Source: Bacteroidetes bacterium 41-46
GTDB taxonomy: Bacteria; Bacteroidota; Bacteroidia; Bacteroidales; UBA932
Direction of reading: 5' to 3'
Assembly (NCBI GenBank): GCA_001897515.1
Contig: MKTA01000015.1
Span: 62,001-126,000 of the forward strand
DNA length: 64,000 nucleotides
Position numbers and translations under genes: made by a program. The notes beneath the pieces are model-generated. The model ran no database searches. It saw only the letters and a list, made by a program, of their open reading frames with translations, and had not been told where the DNA came from. Position 1 is the stretch's first letter. Every line of letters starts with the position of its first letter. Shown here in pieces: positions 34,764 through 44,270 of this stretch.

Positions 34764-36920
34764 CTATTTTGATGTAAATCCTAACTGCAACAATCTATAT
34801 ATAAAAGACCTAAGCTTTGAAACAGGTGGCATTTGCCCAACAAAACTCTCAGCAACATCTCTTGTTGTTTCTGACAAATACAGCATAAGAGGTGTGGTCT
34901 GCACCTGATCTTTCAACCGATCAAATGCAATTTTGTCAATATCTCTCCAAACCTTGTCTGCTCTTACAACAAGCAGGTTTAGCGATGCCTCCCTTAGCAA
35001 CCCTACAGGAATAGCTGATTTCATTAGGGACCTGTGCTCTATTATTATGATATCCTCGTTGTCATAATCGTTAAAGTCGTAGAAATTGTTAGAGAGTAAA
35101 TACTCTCTTGATTCTGAGAACTCCTGCTCGCTCCAGTTTATGACTCTTACCTTAAGGCCCCTGTCAGTCCAATACTCATCAAGAAGATTGATAAGTTTGG
35201 ATTTCCCGGTCCCATCATCGGTGCTGATAAAATTAATGATGTCCGGCCTCTCTTTGGGATTAAGGAAAGGTATTATTGAGTTTGCCAGATAATTTGTGCA
35301 AATTCTTACATATGTGCTGTAATAGGACCTGAATCTAAACCGATGCTGTCTCGGGAACGCTCCCAGCACCTTTGCCGGTATAATCCTCTCTGTTCTGTAT
35401 CTGTCTCTAAGCGTCCTGTCAAAAATCTCAACTAAAATAAAGAAAGCAATCAAGAAAACCAGTGAGATTAAATATGATGTAAGGACTATCAGTCTCCTTT
35501 TTGTCGGCAGAGGAGATACCGGAAAGAGAGGGGGGTTAATAGGCTTAAGGTTTGCTGATGTCATCTGAAGTGTCTTCTGTCTTAGAAGAGCTGCATTTAA
35601 GCTTTGCAAAACCGACAGGTATGATTGCTCGGTAAATGATATATCTCGCTCAATCCTCTTTAAGGTTGAACCTATTGGTGAGAAAAATGCATACTGATCC
35701 TCTAGCTTTCTGATAACATCTGTCATGACATTCATCTCAGCATAGGCCTTCTCTCTCTCAATAAGATTTGTTATCCACTGATCTACGAAAGTAGTTGTGG
35801 CAATACCCTCTTTAGTATATTTCTGAGATGAAATCTCACCAGACAAGGCCTTAAGATCCTGTTCGGCGACATCCAGTCTCCTTTTTGTCTCAATAATTTC
35901 AGCATTACGGGAGGCAACTGTGTCAGTTGCGAATGTTTGTAATTTTGCTAATTGGGAGCTTAAAGTAGAAATCTCATTGATCTTACCAATAAATTGTGTA
36001 TTGTTCTCAATTACCTTTACCTGATTTTCAATTTTGTCCTCCAGCTCCCTTACAGAAGTGGCTGCGCTGGTATATCTGAGCAAAACTTCATTAAACAGAA
36101 GATCATAGTCTCTTGACATTGCTGCCACCTGCTTAGTCTGCTCTCCATAATTTATTATCTTTTTGGATATGGAGTAATCTGTAAGAGAATCCTCTGAAGC
36201 TCTAAGTTTTTTTGATAGCTCAAGCAACTCATTTCTGAAATAGTCAACGACATTGTTTGTCTCACCAAACCGTAACAACTGATATTGATTGACAAACTCC
36301 TCATTCAGTATTACCAGAGTGTTGAATGTAATTCCCGGGTCGTTTGAAGAGTATTTAATATCAAGCATGTCACTGTTAAATATCCTTCTGACTTCAATTT
36401 TACTAAGGGCCGTGTAACTATAGTGGTGATGGTTCCAGTTGAACAATCCATATACAAAATTTCTTGGAGAGGCCTTCTCATAATTATTAAGATTTCTTAT
36501 AGTACGATCAATAGATGAAGTATCTATAAGTGCCTTAACCTCCCGTGGGGTTATGCGAAGCAGACTTCTGTAGTGTTCGGCAGTAATAAAGTTATTGTCT
36601 TTTAAAGAGTCGCCGTATATCATATGTTGCGCGTAGAGACGAAGGGAGACATTTCTGAGTGTTGTTTTGGATTTGATAATGCTAATAAGATTATCCATTC
36701 CGTTGTTAACACTGCTCCAGTCAACTCTTCCACCCCCGTCCATACCGGATTCAATAGTAAACCCGGACGCAATACCTGTGTATATTGTTGTGCTCACCTC
36801 ATACTCTCGAGGCATCTCTCTTGTCTTGTAAATAAAGATCAAAGCCACTGTTAACGGAAGAAATATCAACCAGTATTTTATACGGAAGATAAGTCTGAGT
36901 ATTTGGTTTAATACATCCAT
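34764..36920 (-). CDS. Polysaccharide co-polymerase / chain-length determinant (Wzc-like, degenerate kinase part)
   Basis: 718 residues. TM1 is about 16-34, then a large periplasmic region rich in predicted coiled coil (EDKIENQVKVIENNTQFIGKI...), a proline-rich NPPLFPVSPLPTKRR and TM2 about 487-507. The cytosolic tail has a P-loop-like STDDGTGKSKL and a DIIIIEHRS strand. Compared with BY-kinases such as Wzc, the first Walker glycine is replaced, the Walker B aspartate is not evident and no C-terminal tyrosine cluster exists. It probably keeps the structural role without tyrosine kinase activity. The TolC-like gene is adjacent. Confidence 0.85.
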   Translation of the reverse strand: MDVLNQILRLIFRIKYWLIFLPLTVALIFIYKTREMPREYEVSTTIYTGIASGFTIESGMDGGGRVDWSSVNNGMDNLISIIKSKTTLRNVSLRLYAQHMIYGDSLKDNNFITAEHYRSLLRITPREVKALIDTSSIDRTIRNLNNYEKASPRNFVYGLFNWNHHHYSYTALSKIEVRRIFNSDMLDIKYSSNDPGITFNTLVILNEEFVNQYQLLRFGETNNVVDYFRNELLELSKKLRASEDSLTDYSISKKIINYGEQTKQVAAMSRDYDLLFNEVLLRYTSAATSVRELEDKIENQVKVIENNTQFIGKINEISTLSSQLAKLQTFATDTVASRNAEIIETKRRLDVAEQDLKALSGEISSQKYTKEGIATTTFVDQWITNLIEREKAYAEMNVMTDVIRKLEDQYAFFSPIGSTLKRIERDISFTEQSYLSVLQSLNAALLRQKTLQMTSANLKPINPPLFPVSPLPTKRRLIVLTSYLISLVFLIAFFILVEIFDRTLRDRYRTERIIPAKVLGAFPRQHRFRFRSYYSTYVRICTNYLANSIIPFLNPKERPDIINFISTDDGTGKSKLINLLDEYWTDRGLKVRVINWSEQEFSESREYLLSNNFYDFNDYDNEDIIIIEHRSLMKSAIPVGLLREASLNLLVVRADKVWRDIDKIAFDRLKDQVQTTPLMLYLSETTRDVAESFVGQMPPVSKLRSFIYRLLQLGFTSK

Positions 36921-37640
36921 CTATCTTTCAATTAATTTTGTATTTGATAGTATCTCAAGTTTTAGCAATGATGCGTTAAGTTCTGCCTTAATTCGCTCTA
37001 ACTGCATATAAGCCTGTACCTGAGAGCCTTTAATTACACCAAGCGTCTGCCCGGTCATCGCTCCAATAGCATAATCTTTCTGAGCAACCTCATACTGTTT
37101 ATCAACTAGCTGAAAATGCTCATTTGCATAAGTCAGGCTGTTTAACATCTCTGCAACCTTTACATAGAGATCTATTATCTTAATCTTTTGCTCATCATAC
37201 CAAAGGTCTCTCTCCTTTAGAGTCGCTTCCATCTTTGCCCTTTGACTCTTAACCCTGTTGCCTCTGTCAAAAATTCTGTCCAGAGGAATCCTTATCATTG
37301 CACCCACGTTATACCATAACTGTACCTCTCCGGAGGTCTGATAAACCAGAGGAAAATCCATCCCGTAGTTAGTATATGAGCTTATACCGATAGCACCATA
37401 CTGATAAGATCCAAAAACACTGAAAAATTCCAGCCATCTTCTCTTTTCAGTTTTTAATATATATTGCTCCTGCTGCATTTTATAATCATAAAACTGGAAC
37501 ATTGAAGTTTTCATAGCCCCCTCATAAAGCACCTCTATTGGTGGAAGTTTGACTTTCAACAGCTCCTGCGTTCCTGGTTGAGAGTAAATCAGACCAGTTT
37601 TTGAAGCCAAAAAAACAATAAGCAAAAGAAATCTCTTCAT
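36921..37640 (-). CDS. Short TolC-like outer-membrane factor
   Basis: 239 residues with a signal peptide (MKRFLLLIVFLASKTGLIYSQ). The body has the heptad-rich helices of outer-membrane efflux proteins (RAKMEATLKERDLWYDEQKIKIIDLYVKVAEMLNSLTYANEHFQLVDKQYEVAQKDYAIG). It is about half the length of a normal TolC (two repeats, 420-480 residues), so it holds roughly one repeat. No frameshift or upstream remnant was seen. Its start is directly beside the chain-length gene, and no Wza-type exporter is in the window, so it may be the outer-membrane part of the export path. Confidence 0.78.
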   Translation of the reverse strand: MKRFLLLIVFLASKTGLIYSQPGTQELLKVKLPPIEVLYEGAMKTSMFQFYDYKMQQEQYILKTEKRRWLEFFSVFGSYQYGAIGISSYTNYGMDFPLVYQTSGEVQLWYNVGAMIRIPLDRIFDRGNRVKSQRAKMEATLKERDLWYDEQKIKIIDLYVKVAEMLNSLTYANEHFQLVDKQYEVAQKDYAIGAMTGQTLGVIKGSQVQAYMQLERIKAELNASLLKLEILSNTKLIER

Positions 37641-37652
37641 TTAATGTTCGGT

Positions 37653-38819
37653 TTAGACATTCTCCTTTTGAATAAAAGCTGTAAATGTTCTTATAATAAT
37701 CTTCAGATCCAGCCAGAAGCTAAAGTTATTTGCATAGTAAATATCAAGTTGCTTTCTCTCCTCCGGAGAGAGCTTTCCTGAATCTCCCCTCTTTTCAACC
37801 TGCCATAACCCTGTAAGTCCGGCTGGTCCCATAAATCTGTCAATATACTGGTCAGATGTCAGCTGTTCCGCCTCATACAATGGAAGAGGTCTATTGCCCA
37901 CGATTGACATATCTCCTCTAATTATATTAATGAGTTGTGGCAATTCGTCAATGCTGTATTTTCTGATAAACCTGCCCATTTTAGTTATTCTCGGGTCATT
38001 TTCAAATTTAACGAAATTATTCTTCTGTTTTATAGACCTCTCTTTAATAAACTCCTCTTCCGTAATAACATCATCATCAGAAAAATAAAGCCCGTCATGG
38101 AGAACATTTTCAGTATCTATAGGAATTCTTGCTGTATCATCTTCAATATTGAAATGGGAGAGGTCTACATCATTATACTGATTAAGACTAAGAAATTCTT
38201 TGAGCCTTTTATCTGCATCTCTGTACATAGATCTGAATTTAAAAAAATCAAACTCCTTATAATTGCTCCCAACTCTTTTTGATTTATATATCACAGGTCC
38301 CGGGCTTTCAATTCTGATTAACACTCCCACAATAATAAGAACAGGAGATAGAATAACGAAAGCAGCCACAGAGAGGATAATGTCAAAGATCCTTTTCCAT
38401 AAAGGCACTCTATATGTTCCCAGGCTTAACTGTCCGCGTGAAGTTGATGTTATAATTTTATGATTTCTCTCAACAAACTCTAATGCATTGGAATACCTCT
38501 CCTTTGTGGCCCTGCTCTTTAGAGCATCTCTGACACCGTACTTTATGTATCGGTTGAACTCCTCTCTTGGAATTGAATCTGAAACAAGAATAATATATGA
38601 GTTGGGGACCTTTGTCTTGATCTCCTTTAGAATCTCTACATCTTTTTCAATTTCAGTTTTCTCAAAAAGGATAATCGCAGGAGAGTCCTCGCTAGCCTGT
38701 TTAGAGTATTCAACTATATTTTTTACGGAAGTACAGAGTGCAATCCCACCATCTTTTATTGTCTTAAAGTGGGAATAAGATAGCTTATCACTTCCAAAGT
38801 ATAATTGGACGGTACTCAC
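37653..38819 (-). CDS. Initiating sugar transferase with N-terminal pseudo-receiver domain
   Basis: 388 residues. The C-terminal half is a bacterial sugar transferase (WcaJ/WbaP type): PLWKRIFDIILSVAAFVILSPVLIIVGVLIRIESPGPVIYKSKRVG membrane part, KFRSMYRDAD, RKYSIDELPQLINIIRGDMSIVGNRPLP and GLTGLWQVEKRG. It loads the first sugar phosphate onto undecaprenyl phosphate. Residues about 1-115 fold like a response-regulator receiver (SPAIILFEKTEIE..., SYIILVSDS, YGVRDALKSR) but lack the acidic pair and the phospho-acceptor aspartate. It is coupled by a 4-nt overlap to a true receiver protein. Confidence 0.9.
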   Translation of the reverse strand: MSTVQLYFGSDKLSYSHFKTIKDGGIALCTSVKNIVEYSKQASEDSPAIILFEKTEIEKDVEILKEIKTKVPNSYIILVSDSIPREEFNRYIKYGVRDALKSRATKERYSNALEFVERNHKIITSTSRGQLSLGTYRVPLWKRIFDIILSVAAFVILSPVLIIVGVLIRIESPGPVIYKSKRVGSNYKEFDFFKFRSMYRDADKRLKEFLSLNQYNDVDLSHFNIEDDTARIPIDTENVLHDGLYFSDDDVITEEEFIKERSIKQKNNFVKFENDPRITKMGRFIRKYSIDELPQLINIIRGDMSIVGNRPLPLYEAEQLTSDQYIDRFMGPAGLTGLWQVEKRGDSGKLSPEERKQLDIYYANNFSFWLDLKIIIRTFTAFIQKENV

Positions 38820-39181
38820 TCAATCAGTTTTTTTAGCCTTATCTTCAACTCCATTGGATTGAACGGTTTTGATATATAATCACTTGCCCCCTTTTCCAAT
38901 AAATCAATTTTCTGTGATGTGCTGTCTTCACCTGATAAAATTACAAAAGGTATAGATTTAAACAGATCATTCTTCTTTGCATAATTCAGAAACTCTACAC
39001 CTGTCATGTTGGGCATATTAATATCTGATATTATCAAATCAGGCAGATTTCCATCCTGCATCCATGCAATCGCCTTAATTGGGTCATCAAAATAGATACA
39101 ATCAAATAGATCTGCAATATAAACCTTTATAATTTTTGCAATGGTCTCTTTATCATCTACAATAAGAACATTCTTCTTCAC
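38816..39181 (-). CDS. Single-domain response regulator (receiver only)
   Basis: The ORF opens at a TTG (39214), but GTG starts at 39187 or 39181 give the usual MKKNVLIVDD beginning; 39181 is chosen with low certainty (about 121 residues). The receiver is intact: acidic pair VDD, phospho-acceptor aspartate in ISDINMP, VILSG (Thr/Ser) and SKPF lysine. No output domain. Its stop overlaps the start of the pseudo-receiver sugar transferase (ATGA), so the two are made together and may interact directly. CheY-like proteins can act by binding partners. Confidence 0.88.
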   Translation of the reverse strand: MKKNVLIVDDKETIAKIIKVYIADLFDCIYFDDPIKAIAWMQDGNLPDLIISDINMPNMTGVEFLNYAKKNDLFKSIPFVILSGEDSTSQKIDLLEKGASDYISKPFNPMELKIRLKKLIE

Positions 39182-39307
39182 GGTCACGTATAGTTTTAAT
39201 ACAGTTCGTCTCAATTTATCGTGTAAAATTAGAAAAAAATAGTATGAAACGAATGGAAACCGGAATTATTGTTGATTTTTAATATATTTAAACAAAATTT
39301 ATCTGTT

Positions 39308-40357
39308 ATGAAAAGGGTTAAAGGGGCTGAATTTATTGAAATAGTTGCTTCAATTGTTACTGTAATCATTTTTATACTTGCAATTGGAAGCAGCATCTCA
39401 GGATATATCAGGCCTCACCATTTTAAATGGATTGCATTGACTAATGTTATACTTCCTGTAACAATAATATCATCAATAGTTTTAACTATATTTTGGCTAA
39501 TCAGACGAAGCTGGGGATTTTTGCTGCCATTATTTTCAATTGCAATAAATGCTTTATCTTTATTGTCGTTTTTTCAAATCAGGGGCAATTCAAATCCTGA
39601 ACATAGTACAGATAAGTCATTTATAAAGGTTATAAGTTATAATATTCGTGAATTTAAGCATTTTAGAGGGGAGGAGGCAGCAGGTGGAATCTCACATTTT
39701 ATAGATGAACAATCTCCTGACATACTATGTCTTCAGGAGTATAAAAATTCACCATATTTAAATGACAATGAAATGGATGGACTCTTCAGAAGTTTATCTG
39801 AAAAGTTTATTCAGTATCCGGATGTTAACTCTCTTGGATTGGCGATTATGAGCAAACATAAAATTGTAAACAGAGGTATAATTGACTTTGAAAGCACATC
39901 CAACAGAGTTATATGGGCAGACTTAATAATAAATGATAAACTTGTAAGGATTGTTAACTGCCATCTCCAATCAACAAATGTTGATAATAATAACATCCGA
40001 GGGGGAGGTTTTTTTAAAACAATCAATAAGTTAATGGAGAGTAATGAGATGAGGGCTGCACAGGCTGAGGAGGTAAGGCTGCTGGTGGATACAACCGCTC
40101 ATCCGGTTATTGTGTGCGGCGACTTCAATGACACTCCATCATCATATACATATGTAAAGATCAAGGGTAGAAAGTTAAGAGACGGCTTCAGAGAAGCGGG
40201 GTCTAAACTTGGAGGGACATACAGAGGGATGATGGGAATGTTCCGGATAGATTACATACTGCATACTGATGATTTCAAATCCAATAAATACATATCTCCC
40301 GACAAAGAGTGGAGCGACCACAAACCGGTTATCTCTGAATTGGAATATCAAAACTGA
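39308..40357 (+). CDS. Membrane-anchored endonuclease/exonuclease/phosphatase family protein
   Basis: The track starts at a TTG (39269), but ATG at 39308 (MKRVKGAEFIEIVASIVTVIIF) is preferred (349 residues). Three N-terminal membrane helices (to about residue 95) carry a C-terminal EEP domain: KVISYNIREF (Asn metal ligand), DILCLQEYKN (Glu), VNCHLQS, VVCGDFNDTPSS and WSDHKPVI (Asp-His). The fold covers DNases, phosphodiesterases and lipid phosphatases; the membrane form common in Bacteroidetes has no settled role. It lies on the plus strand between regulator genes and overlaps the histidine kinase gene tail to tail by 29 nt. Confidence 0.9.
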   Translation: MKRVKGAEFIEIVASIVTVIIFILAIGSSISGYIRPHHFKWIALTNVILPVTIISSIVLTIFWLIRRSWGFLLPLFSIAINALSLLSFFQIRGNSNPEHSTDKSFIKVISYNIREFKHFRGEEAAGGISHFIDEQSPDILCLQEYKNSPYLNDNEMDGLFRSLSEKFIQYPDVNSLGLAIMSKHKIVNRGIIDFESTSNRVIWADLIINDKLVRIVNCHLQSTNVDNNNIRGGGFFKTINKLMESNEMRAAQAEEVRLLVDTTAHPVIVCGDFNDTPSSYTYVKIKGRKLRDGFREAGSKLGGTYRGMMGMFRIDYILHTDDFKSNKYISPDKEWSDHKPVISELEYQN

Positions 40358-41453
40358 ATACCGAACCCTTACCCTCCTCAGATTCAAACCAGATATTTCC
40401 ATTATTTCTGGTAATGAACTCTTTACAAAGAAGAAGACCAAGTCCTGACCCCTCCTCTTTCTCAGTCCCATAGGATGAAATATGGATGCTGGTTTTGAAT
40501 ATTTTAGACTGTTCTGACTCCTTTATTCCTCTTCCACTGTCTTTAACTGAGATTTGAACTCTCTCGTCAGACTCATTTATCATCACATTTATCTCAGATC
40601 CTCTCTCACTGAATTTAATCGCATTGTTTAGAAGATTCCTGAGAACTGTTTTAATCATATCCTGATCAATCCTTGCTTTTGACTCAGTATAACCATCAAT
40701 GGAGATGGTAATCTGCTTAAGTTCAGCAACGACTTCAGCAACCTCCAGTTCTCCTCTTATAAGGGAGTATATATCAACGTCATTCTGAAAAACTGTTTTA
40801 AGTCTTCCTGTTTGACTTTTTGTCCATTTAAGCAGATTGTCCAGGAGAACAAATGTATCTTCAGCCAGTCTGTTTCCCATGATAAGTATCTCGTACATAT
40901 CCTCCTCAATACTCTCTCTGTCAACGCCCATTGAGAGCGCATTCATAACCATCCTTAGAGACCCAACCGGCGATCTTAGATCGTGTGCAATAAGTGAGTA
41001 TAGTTTATCTCTCGCCTCTACAGTCTTTTCAAGCTCATCTTTCTGTTTCACTATCATTCTCTTTGCAGAGACAAGTGATAATTGGTGGTTAACCCTTATT
41101 AAAAGTTCGTCCTTATTGAATGGTTTTGAGACATAGTCGGCTGCACCGTTTCTGAATCCCTTCACAATGTCTTCAGGAGAGTTTAATGCTGATAGAAATA
41201 TTATTGGTATCTCCTTTTTATCAGGCATCTCTTTGACCCGTTCAGCTACCTCATGACCATCCATCACCGGCATCATAATATCTAACAGGATAAGGTCAGG
41301 TGAGTTTCTGGAGATTATATGAAGTGCATCCTTTCCATTGTAGGCTGTTAGGGTCTTGTATCCGGCTTTACTCAGAAGAAGCTTAAGCAAAAGTACATTG
41401 GCGTCAACATCGTCAACTATGAGAACTGTAAAGTCAGATGGTTTTATATCCAT
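40329..41453 (-). CDS. Hybrid response regulator-histidine kinase (REC-HisKA-HATPase)
   Basis: 374 residues, soluble. An N-terminal receiver (VLIVDDVDANV, LLDIMMPVMDG, ALNSPEDI, SKPF) is followed by a short coiled coil, the HisKA box (LIAHDLRSPVGSLRM, phospho-acceptor His) and the ATPase domain (NLLNNAIKFSE, KDSGRGI, GSGLGLLL). It has no membrane or PAS sensor, so its input is probably phosphotransfer or protein contact through the receiver. Its start shares one base with the UXS stop (TAATG), tying its expression to UDP-xylose synthase in the exopolysaccharide locus. Confidence 0.93.
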   Translation of the reverse strand: MDIKPSDFTVLIVDDVDANVLLLKLLLSKAGYKTLTAYNGKDALHIISRNSPDLILLDIMMPVMDGHEVAERVKEMPDKKEIPIIFLSALNSPEDIVKGFRNGAADYVSKPFNKDELLIRVNHQLSLVSAKRMIVKQKDELEKTVEARDKLYSLIAHDLRSPVGSLRMVMNALSMGVDRESIEEDMYEILIMGNRLAEDTFVLLDNLLKWTKSQTGRLKTVFQNDVDIYSLIRGELEVAEVVAELKQITISIDGYTESKARIDQDMIKTVLRNLLNNAIKFSERGSEINVMINESDERVQISVKDSGRGIKESEQSKIFKTSIHISSYGTEKEEGSGLGLLLCKEFITRNNGNIWFESEEGKGSVFSFDIPIQR

Positions 41454-42391
41454 TATACTACTATTTTTCTAAAGTAATCAACAGTTTTCTCCAACCCCTC
41501 TTCCAGTTCAACTACAGGACTCCAGTTTATAATGCTATTTGCAAGCGAGATATCAGGTTGTCTCTGCCTTGGGTCATCCGCAGGTAAGTCTCTGATTACA
41601 AATTTTGACTTGGTTGCAGTAATTGAAACAACTTTTTCTGCAAGCTCTTTTATTGTGAACTCATTAGGATTTCCAATATTAATAGGGCCGATAAAATCAT
41701 CCGGAGTATCGTTCATTATCCTTATTAATGCCTCAACAAGGTCATCAATGTATTGGAAACTTCTTGTCTGAGCCCCTCCTCCATAAAGCGTAATATCCTC
41801 TCCTTTCAATGCCTGTACAATAAAATTGGATACCACTCTTCCGTCATTCGGGTGCATTTTAGGGCCGTATGTATTAAATATCCTTACAATCTTAATTTTA
41901 ACTCTGTTTTGCCTGTGATAATCCATAAATAGCGTCTCAGCACATCTCTTGCCCTCATCATAGCATGAGCGAATGCCAATTGGATTTACATTCCCCCAGT
42001 AGCTCTCCTCTTGTGGATGAAGAGCCGGATCTCCATAAACTTCGCTAGTTGAGGCCTGAAGTATTTTAGCTTTGACCCTTTTTGCAAGACCAAGCATATT
42101 TATGGCTCCCATTACTGATGTCTTGACTGTCTTAATTGGATTGTACTGATAATGCACAGGTGATGCAGGGCAGGCAAGATTGTAAATTTGATCTACTTCC
42201 GCGTAAAACGGGTGTGTGACATCATGTCTAACCAGCTCAAAATGAGGATTGCCAATAAGATGAAGGACATTTTCCTTAGATCCTGTAAAAAAATTGTCAA
42301 GGCATATTACGTCATTCCCTTCCATAATAAGCCTTTCACAAAGATGTGAGCCAATAAAGCCAGCCCCACCGGTTACTAGAATCCTTTTCAT
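41453..42391 (-). CDS. uxs: UDP-glucuronate decarboxylase / UDP-xylose synthase (SDR)
   Basis: 312 residues, extended short-chain dehydrogenase. It opens [21 protein letters not shown] (NAD site), with the UXS-characteristic [50 protein letters not shown] and [15 protein letters not shown] catalytic Tyr-x3-Lys, then [26 protein letters not shown] and [11 protein letters not shown]. It converts UDP-glucuronate to UDP-xylose. The gene for the enzyme making its substrate (Ugd) is directly upstream, 5 nt away, so the locus can produce UDP-xylose for the polymer. Confidence 0.93.
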   Translation of the reverse strand: MKRILVTGGAGFIGSHLCERLIMEGNDVICLDNFFTGSKENVLHLIGNPHFELVRHDVTHPFYAEVDQIYNLACPASPVHYQYNPIKTVKTSVMGAINMLGLAKRVKAKILQASTSEVYGDPALHPQEESYWGNVNPIGIRSCYDEGKRCAETLFMDYHRQNRVKIKIVRIFNTYGPKMHPNDGRVVSNFIVQALKGEDITLYGGGAQTRSFQYIDDLVEALIRIMNDTPDDFIGPINIGNPNEFTIKELAEKVVSITATKSKFVIRDLPADDPRQRQPDISLANSIINWSPVVELEEGLEKTVDYFRKIVV

Positions 42392-42396
42392 AACTG

Positions 42397-43716
42397 TTAG
42401 TTTTTACCTATAGCAAAATACCTGAATCCTTCAGACTCAAGTTCGTTTTTATCATAAATATTCCGTCCATCCACAACAACATCTCCACTCATAGAGTCTT
42501 TTAGTCTGGCCCATGAGGGTAGCCGGAATTGCTTCCATTCAGTCATGAGTGCAATTGCATCAGAATCTTTAGCAGCATCGTAAATGTTGCAGCAATATTT
42601 AATTTTATAACCCAGTCTTCTTTTAGCCTCCTCCATTGCTACAGGATCAAAAGCCTTTACAATGGCACCTGCTTCAATTAATCTCTCAATTACCACTAAA
42701 GATGGGGCCTCTCTCATATCGTCAGTGTCTGGTTTAAAAGACAATCCCCATATTGCTATTGTCTTACCCTTCATATTTCCGTTAAATGCTTTTGCTAGCT
42801 TATGAAAAACAACCTCTTTCTGAGCCTCGTTTACCTCTTCAACTGCCTCAACAATTCTCATCTTAAGATTGTTCTCCTTTCCGGTTTTAGCTAAAGCTTT
42901 AACATCTTTAGGAAAGCATGATCCTCCGTAGCCTGCACCTGCGTAAAGAAAGCTCATTCCAATGCGCTTGTCAGACCCGATACCCTTTCTAACCATCTCC
43001 ACATTTGCACCTGTAGCCTCACAGAGAGAGGCTATCTCATTCATAAAGCTGATTCTCGTAGCCAGCATTGCATTCGCCGCATATTTTGAAAGCTCAGCAG
43101 AGGCAATATCCATAAAAATAATAGGAAATCCATTTAACACAAATGGTTTATAAAGTCTCTCCATCATTGAAGCTGCCCTTTCGCTCTCTACGCCTATCAC
43201 AACGCGGTCAGGAGCCATAAAATCCTTTATGGCAGCACCCTCTTTAAGAAATTCAGGATTTGAAGCAACATCAAATTCAATACTAACTCCTCTCCTCTCT
43301 TGCTCCTCATGTATTGCCCTCTTCACTTTAGAGGCTGTTCCAACCGGAACTGTGCTTTTAGTTACCAGCAACACATATTTTGTCATGCATCTCCCAACTG
43401 ACCTTGCAACATCAAGTACATATGTAAGATCTGCACTTCCATCTTCGTCCGGTGGAGTCCCGACAGCACTAAATATAATTGATACATCAGGTAGTATTTT
43501 CTCCAGACTATCTGTGAAAGTCAGCCTGCCCTCATTTACATTTTTATCAACCAATTCCTTAATGCCGGGCTCATATATAGGCATTACACCTTTTTGAAGA
43601 GACTCTATTTTTTTACGGTCTATGTCAACACAAACAACATTAACCCCCATTTCAGCAAAACAAGCACCAGTTACCAATCCAACGTAACCGGTGCCTACAA
43701 TGGCTATGTTCATCAT
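42397..43716 (-). CDS. ugd: UDP-glucose 6-dehydrogenase
   Basis: 439 residues. NAD+-dependent four-electron oxidation of UDP-glucose to UDP-glucuronate. Motifs: [23 protein letters not shown] (NAD fold), [54 protein letters not shown] and the catalytic cysteine in [14 protein letters not shown]. The C-terminal [17 protein letters not shown] completes the UDP-binding domain. Two adjacent ATGs exist at the start (MMNIAI). With UXS it forms the nucleotide-sugar supply for the exopolysaccharide. Confidence 0.96.
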   Translation of the reverse strand: MMNIAIVGTGYVGLVTGACFAEMGVNVVCVDIDRKKIESLQKGVMPIYEPGIKELVDKNVNEGRLTFTDSLEKILPDVSIIFSAVGTPPDEDGSADLTYVLDVARSVGRCMTKYVLLVTKSTVPVGTASKVKRAIHEEQERRGVSIEFDVASNPEFLKEGAAIKDFMAPDRVVIGVESERAASMMERLYKPFVLNGFPIIFMDIASAELSKYAANAMLATRISFMNEIASLCEATGANVEMVRKGIGSDKRIGMSFLYAGAGYGGSCFPKDVKALAKTGKENNLKMRIVEAVEEVNEAQKEVVFHKLAKAFNGNMKGKTIAIWGLSFKPDTDDMREAPSLVVIERLIEAGAIVKAFDPVAMEEAKRRLGYKIKYCCNIYDAAKDSDAIALMTEWKQFRLPSWARLKDSMSGDVVVDGRNIYDKNELESEGFRYFAIGKN

Positions 43717-43720
43717 ACCG

Positions 43721-44095
43721 TTAATCTAAATTTAATAATTTGGAAATTGTTTTTCGCAAAGTTTCAGCTCTGTAAGGCTTTGTTATATACTCTGTACAAC
43801 CTGCCTCAAGTGCCACGCTTCTGTCATTGTCATAAGCAAACGCTGTCAATGCAATAATAGGGACAGTAACGCCCGTCTGTCTAAGTTTTCTTGTTGCTTC
43901 AAGTCCATCCATAACCGGCATTTTCATATCCATAAGAATAATATCCGGCATAATGGAAGAGTACAACTCCAATGCCTCAGCACCATTGTTTGCTCTGAAA
44001 ATATCATAAACGCCCTTCAACATAGCTTTGGCAAGAATATAGTTGCTGTCGTTGTCCTCTGCGTAAAGAATTTTAATTTTTCTACTCTCTTCCAT
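43721..44095 (-). CDS. Single-domain response regulator
   Basis: 124 residues, one receiver domain: ILYAEDNDSNY (acidic pair), ILMDMKMPVMDGLEATRKLR with the phospho-acceptor aspartate, IALTAFAY (Thr) and YITKPYRAETL (Lys). Text of this kind (AEDNDSNY, MDMKMPVMDG) is typical of receivers that exchange phosphate with hybrid kinases. It has no output domain. It is the first gene transcribed in the minus-strand run through ugd and uxs, 4 nt before ugd, so it may feed into the hybrid kinase two genes on. Confidence 0.9.
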   Translation of the reverse strand: MEESRKIKILYAEDNDSNYILAKAMLKGVYDIFRANNGAEALELYSSIMPDIILMDMKMPVMDGLEATRKLRQTGVTVPIIALTAFAYDNDRSVALEAGCTEYITKPYRAETLRKTISKLLNLD

Positions 44096-44270
44096 AACAG
44101 GAATTCTATATTGTCATATAATCCGTAAATTTAACATATTCTTTAAGAATAATTATCTTTAGAGAGAAAATTTAACTTGAAACCAGAGAGGATTTGGAGC
44201 ATAAAAGCGCGAATAACATTATTGTTTCTTTGAATTATATAATTGTTTTATAATCTTATTTTCAACATAT

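Noticed and set aside
36921-37640. Possible frameshifted full-length TolC
   Set aside because: The start has a signal peptide and the 3' end directly abuts the chain-length gene; no second repeat is found in other frames nearby.
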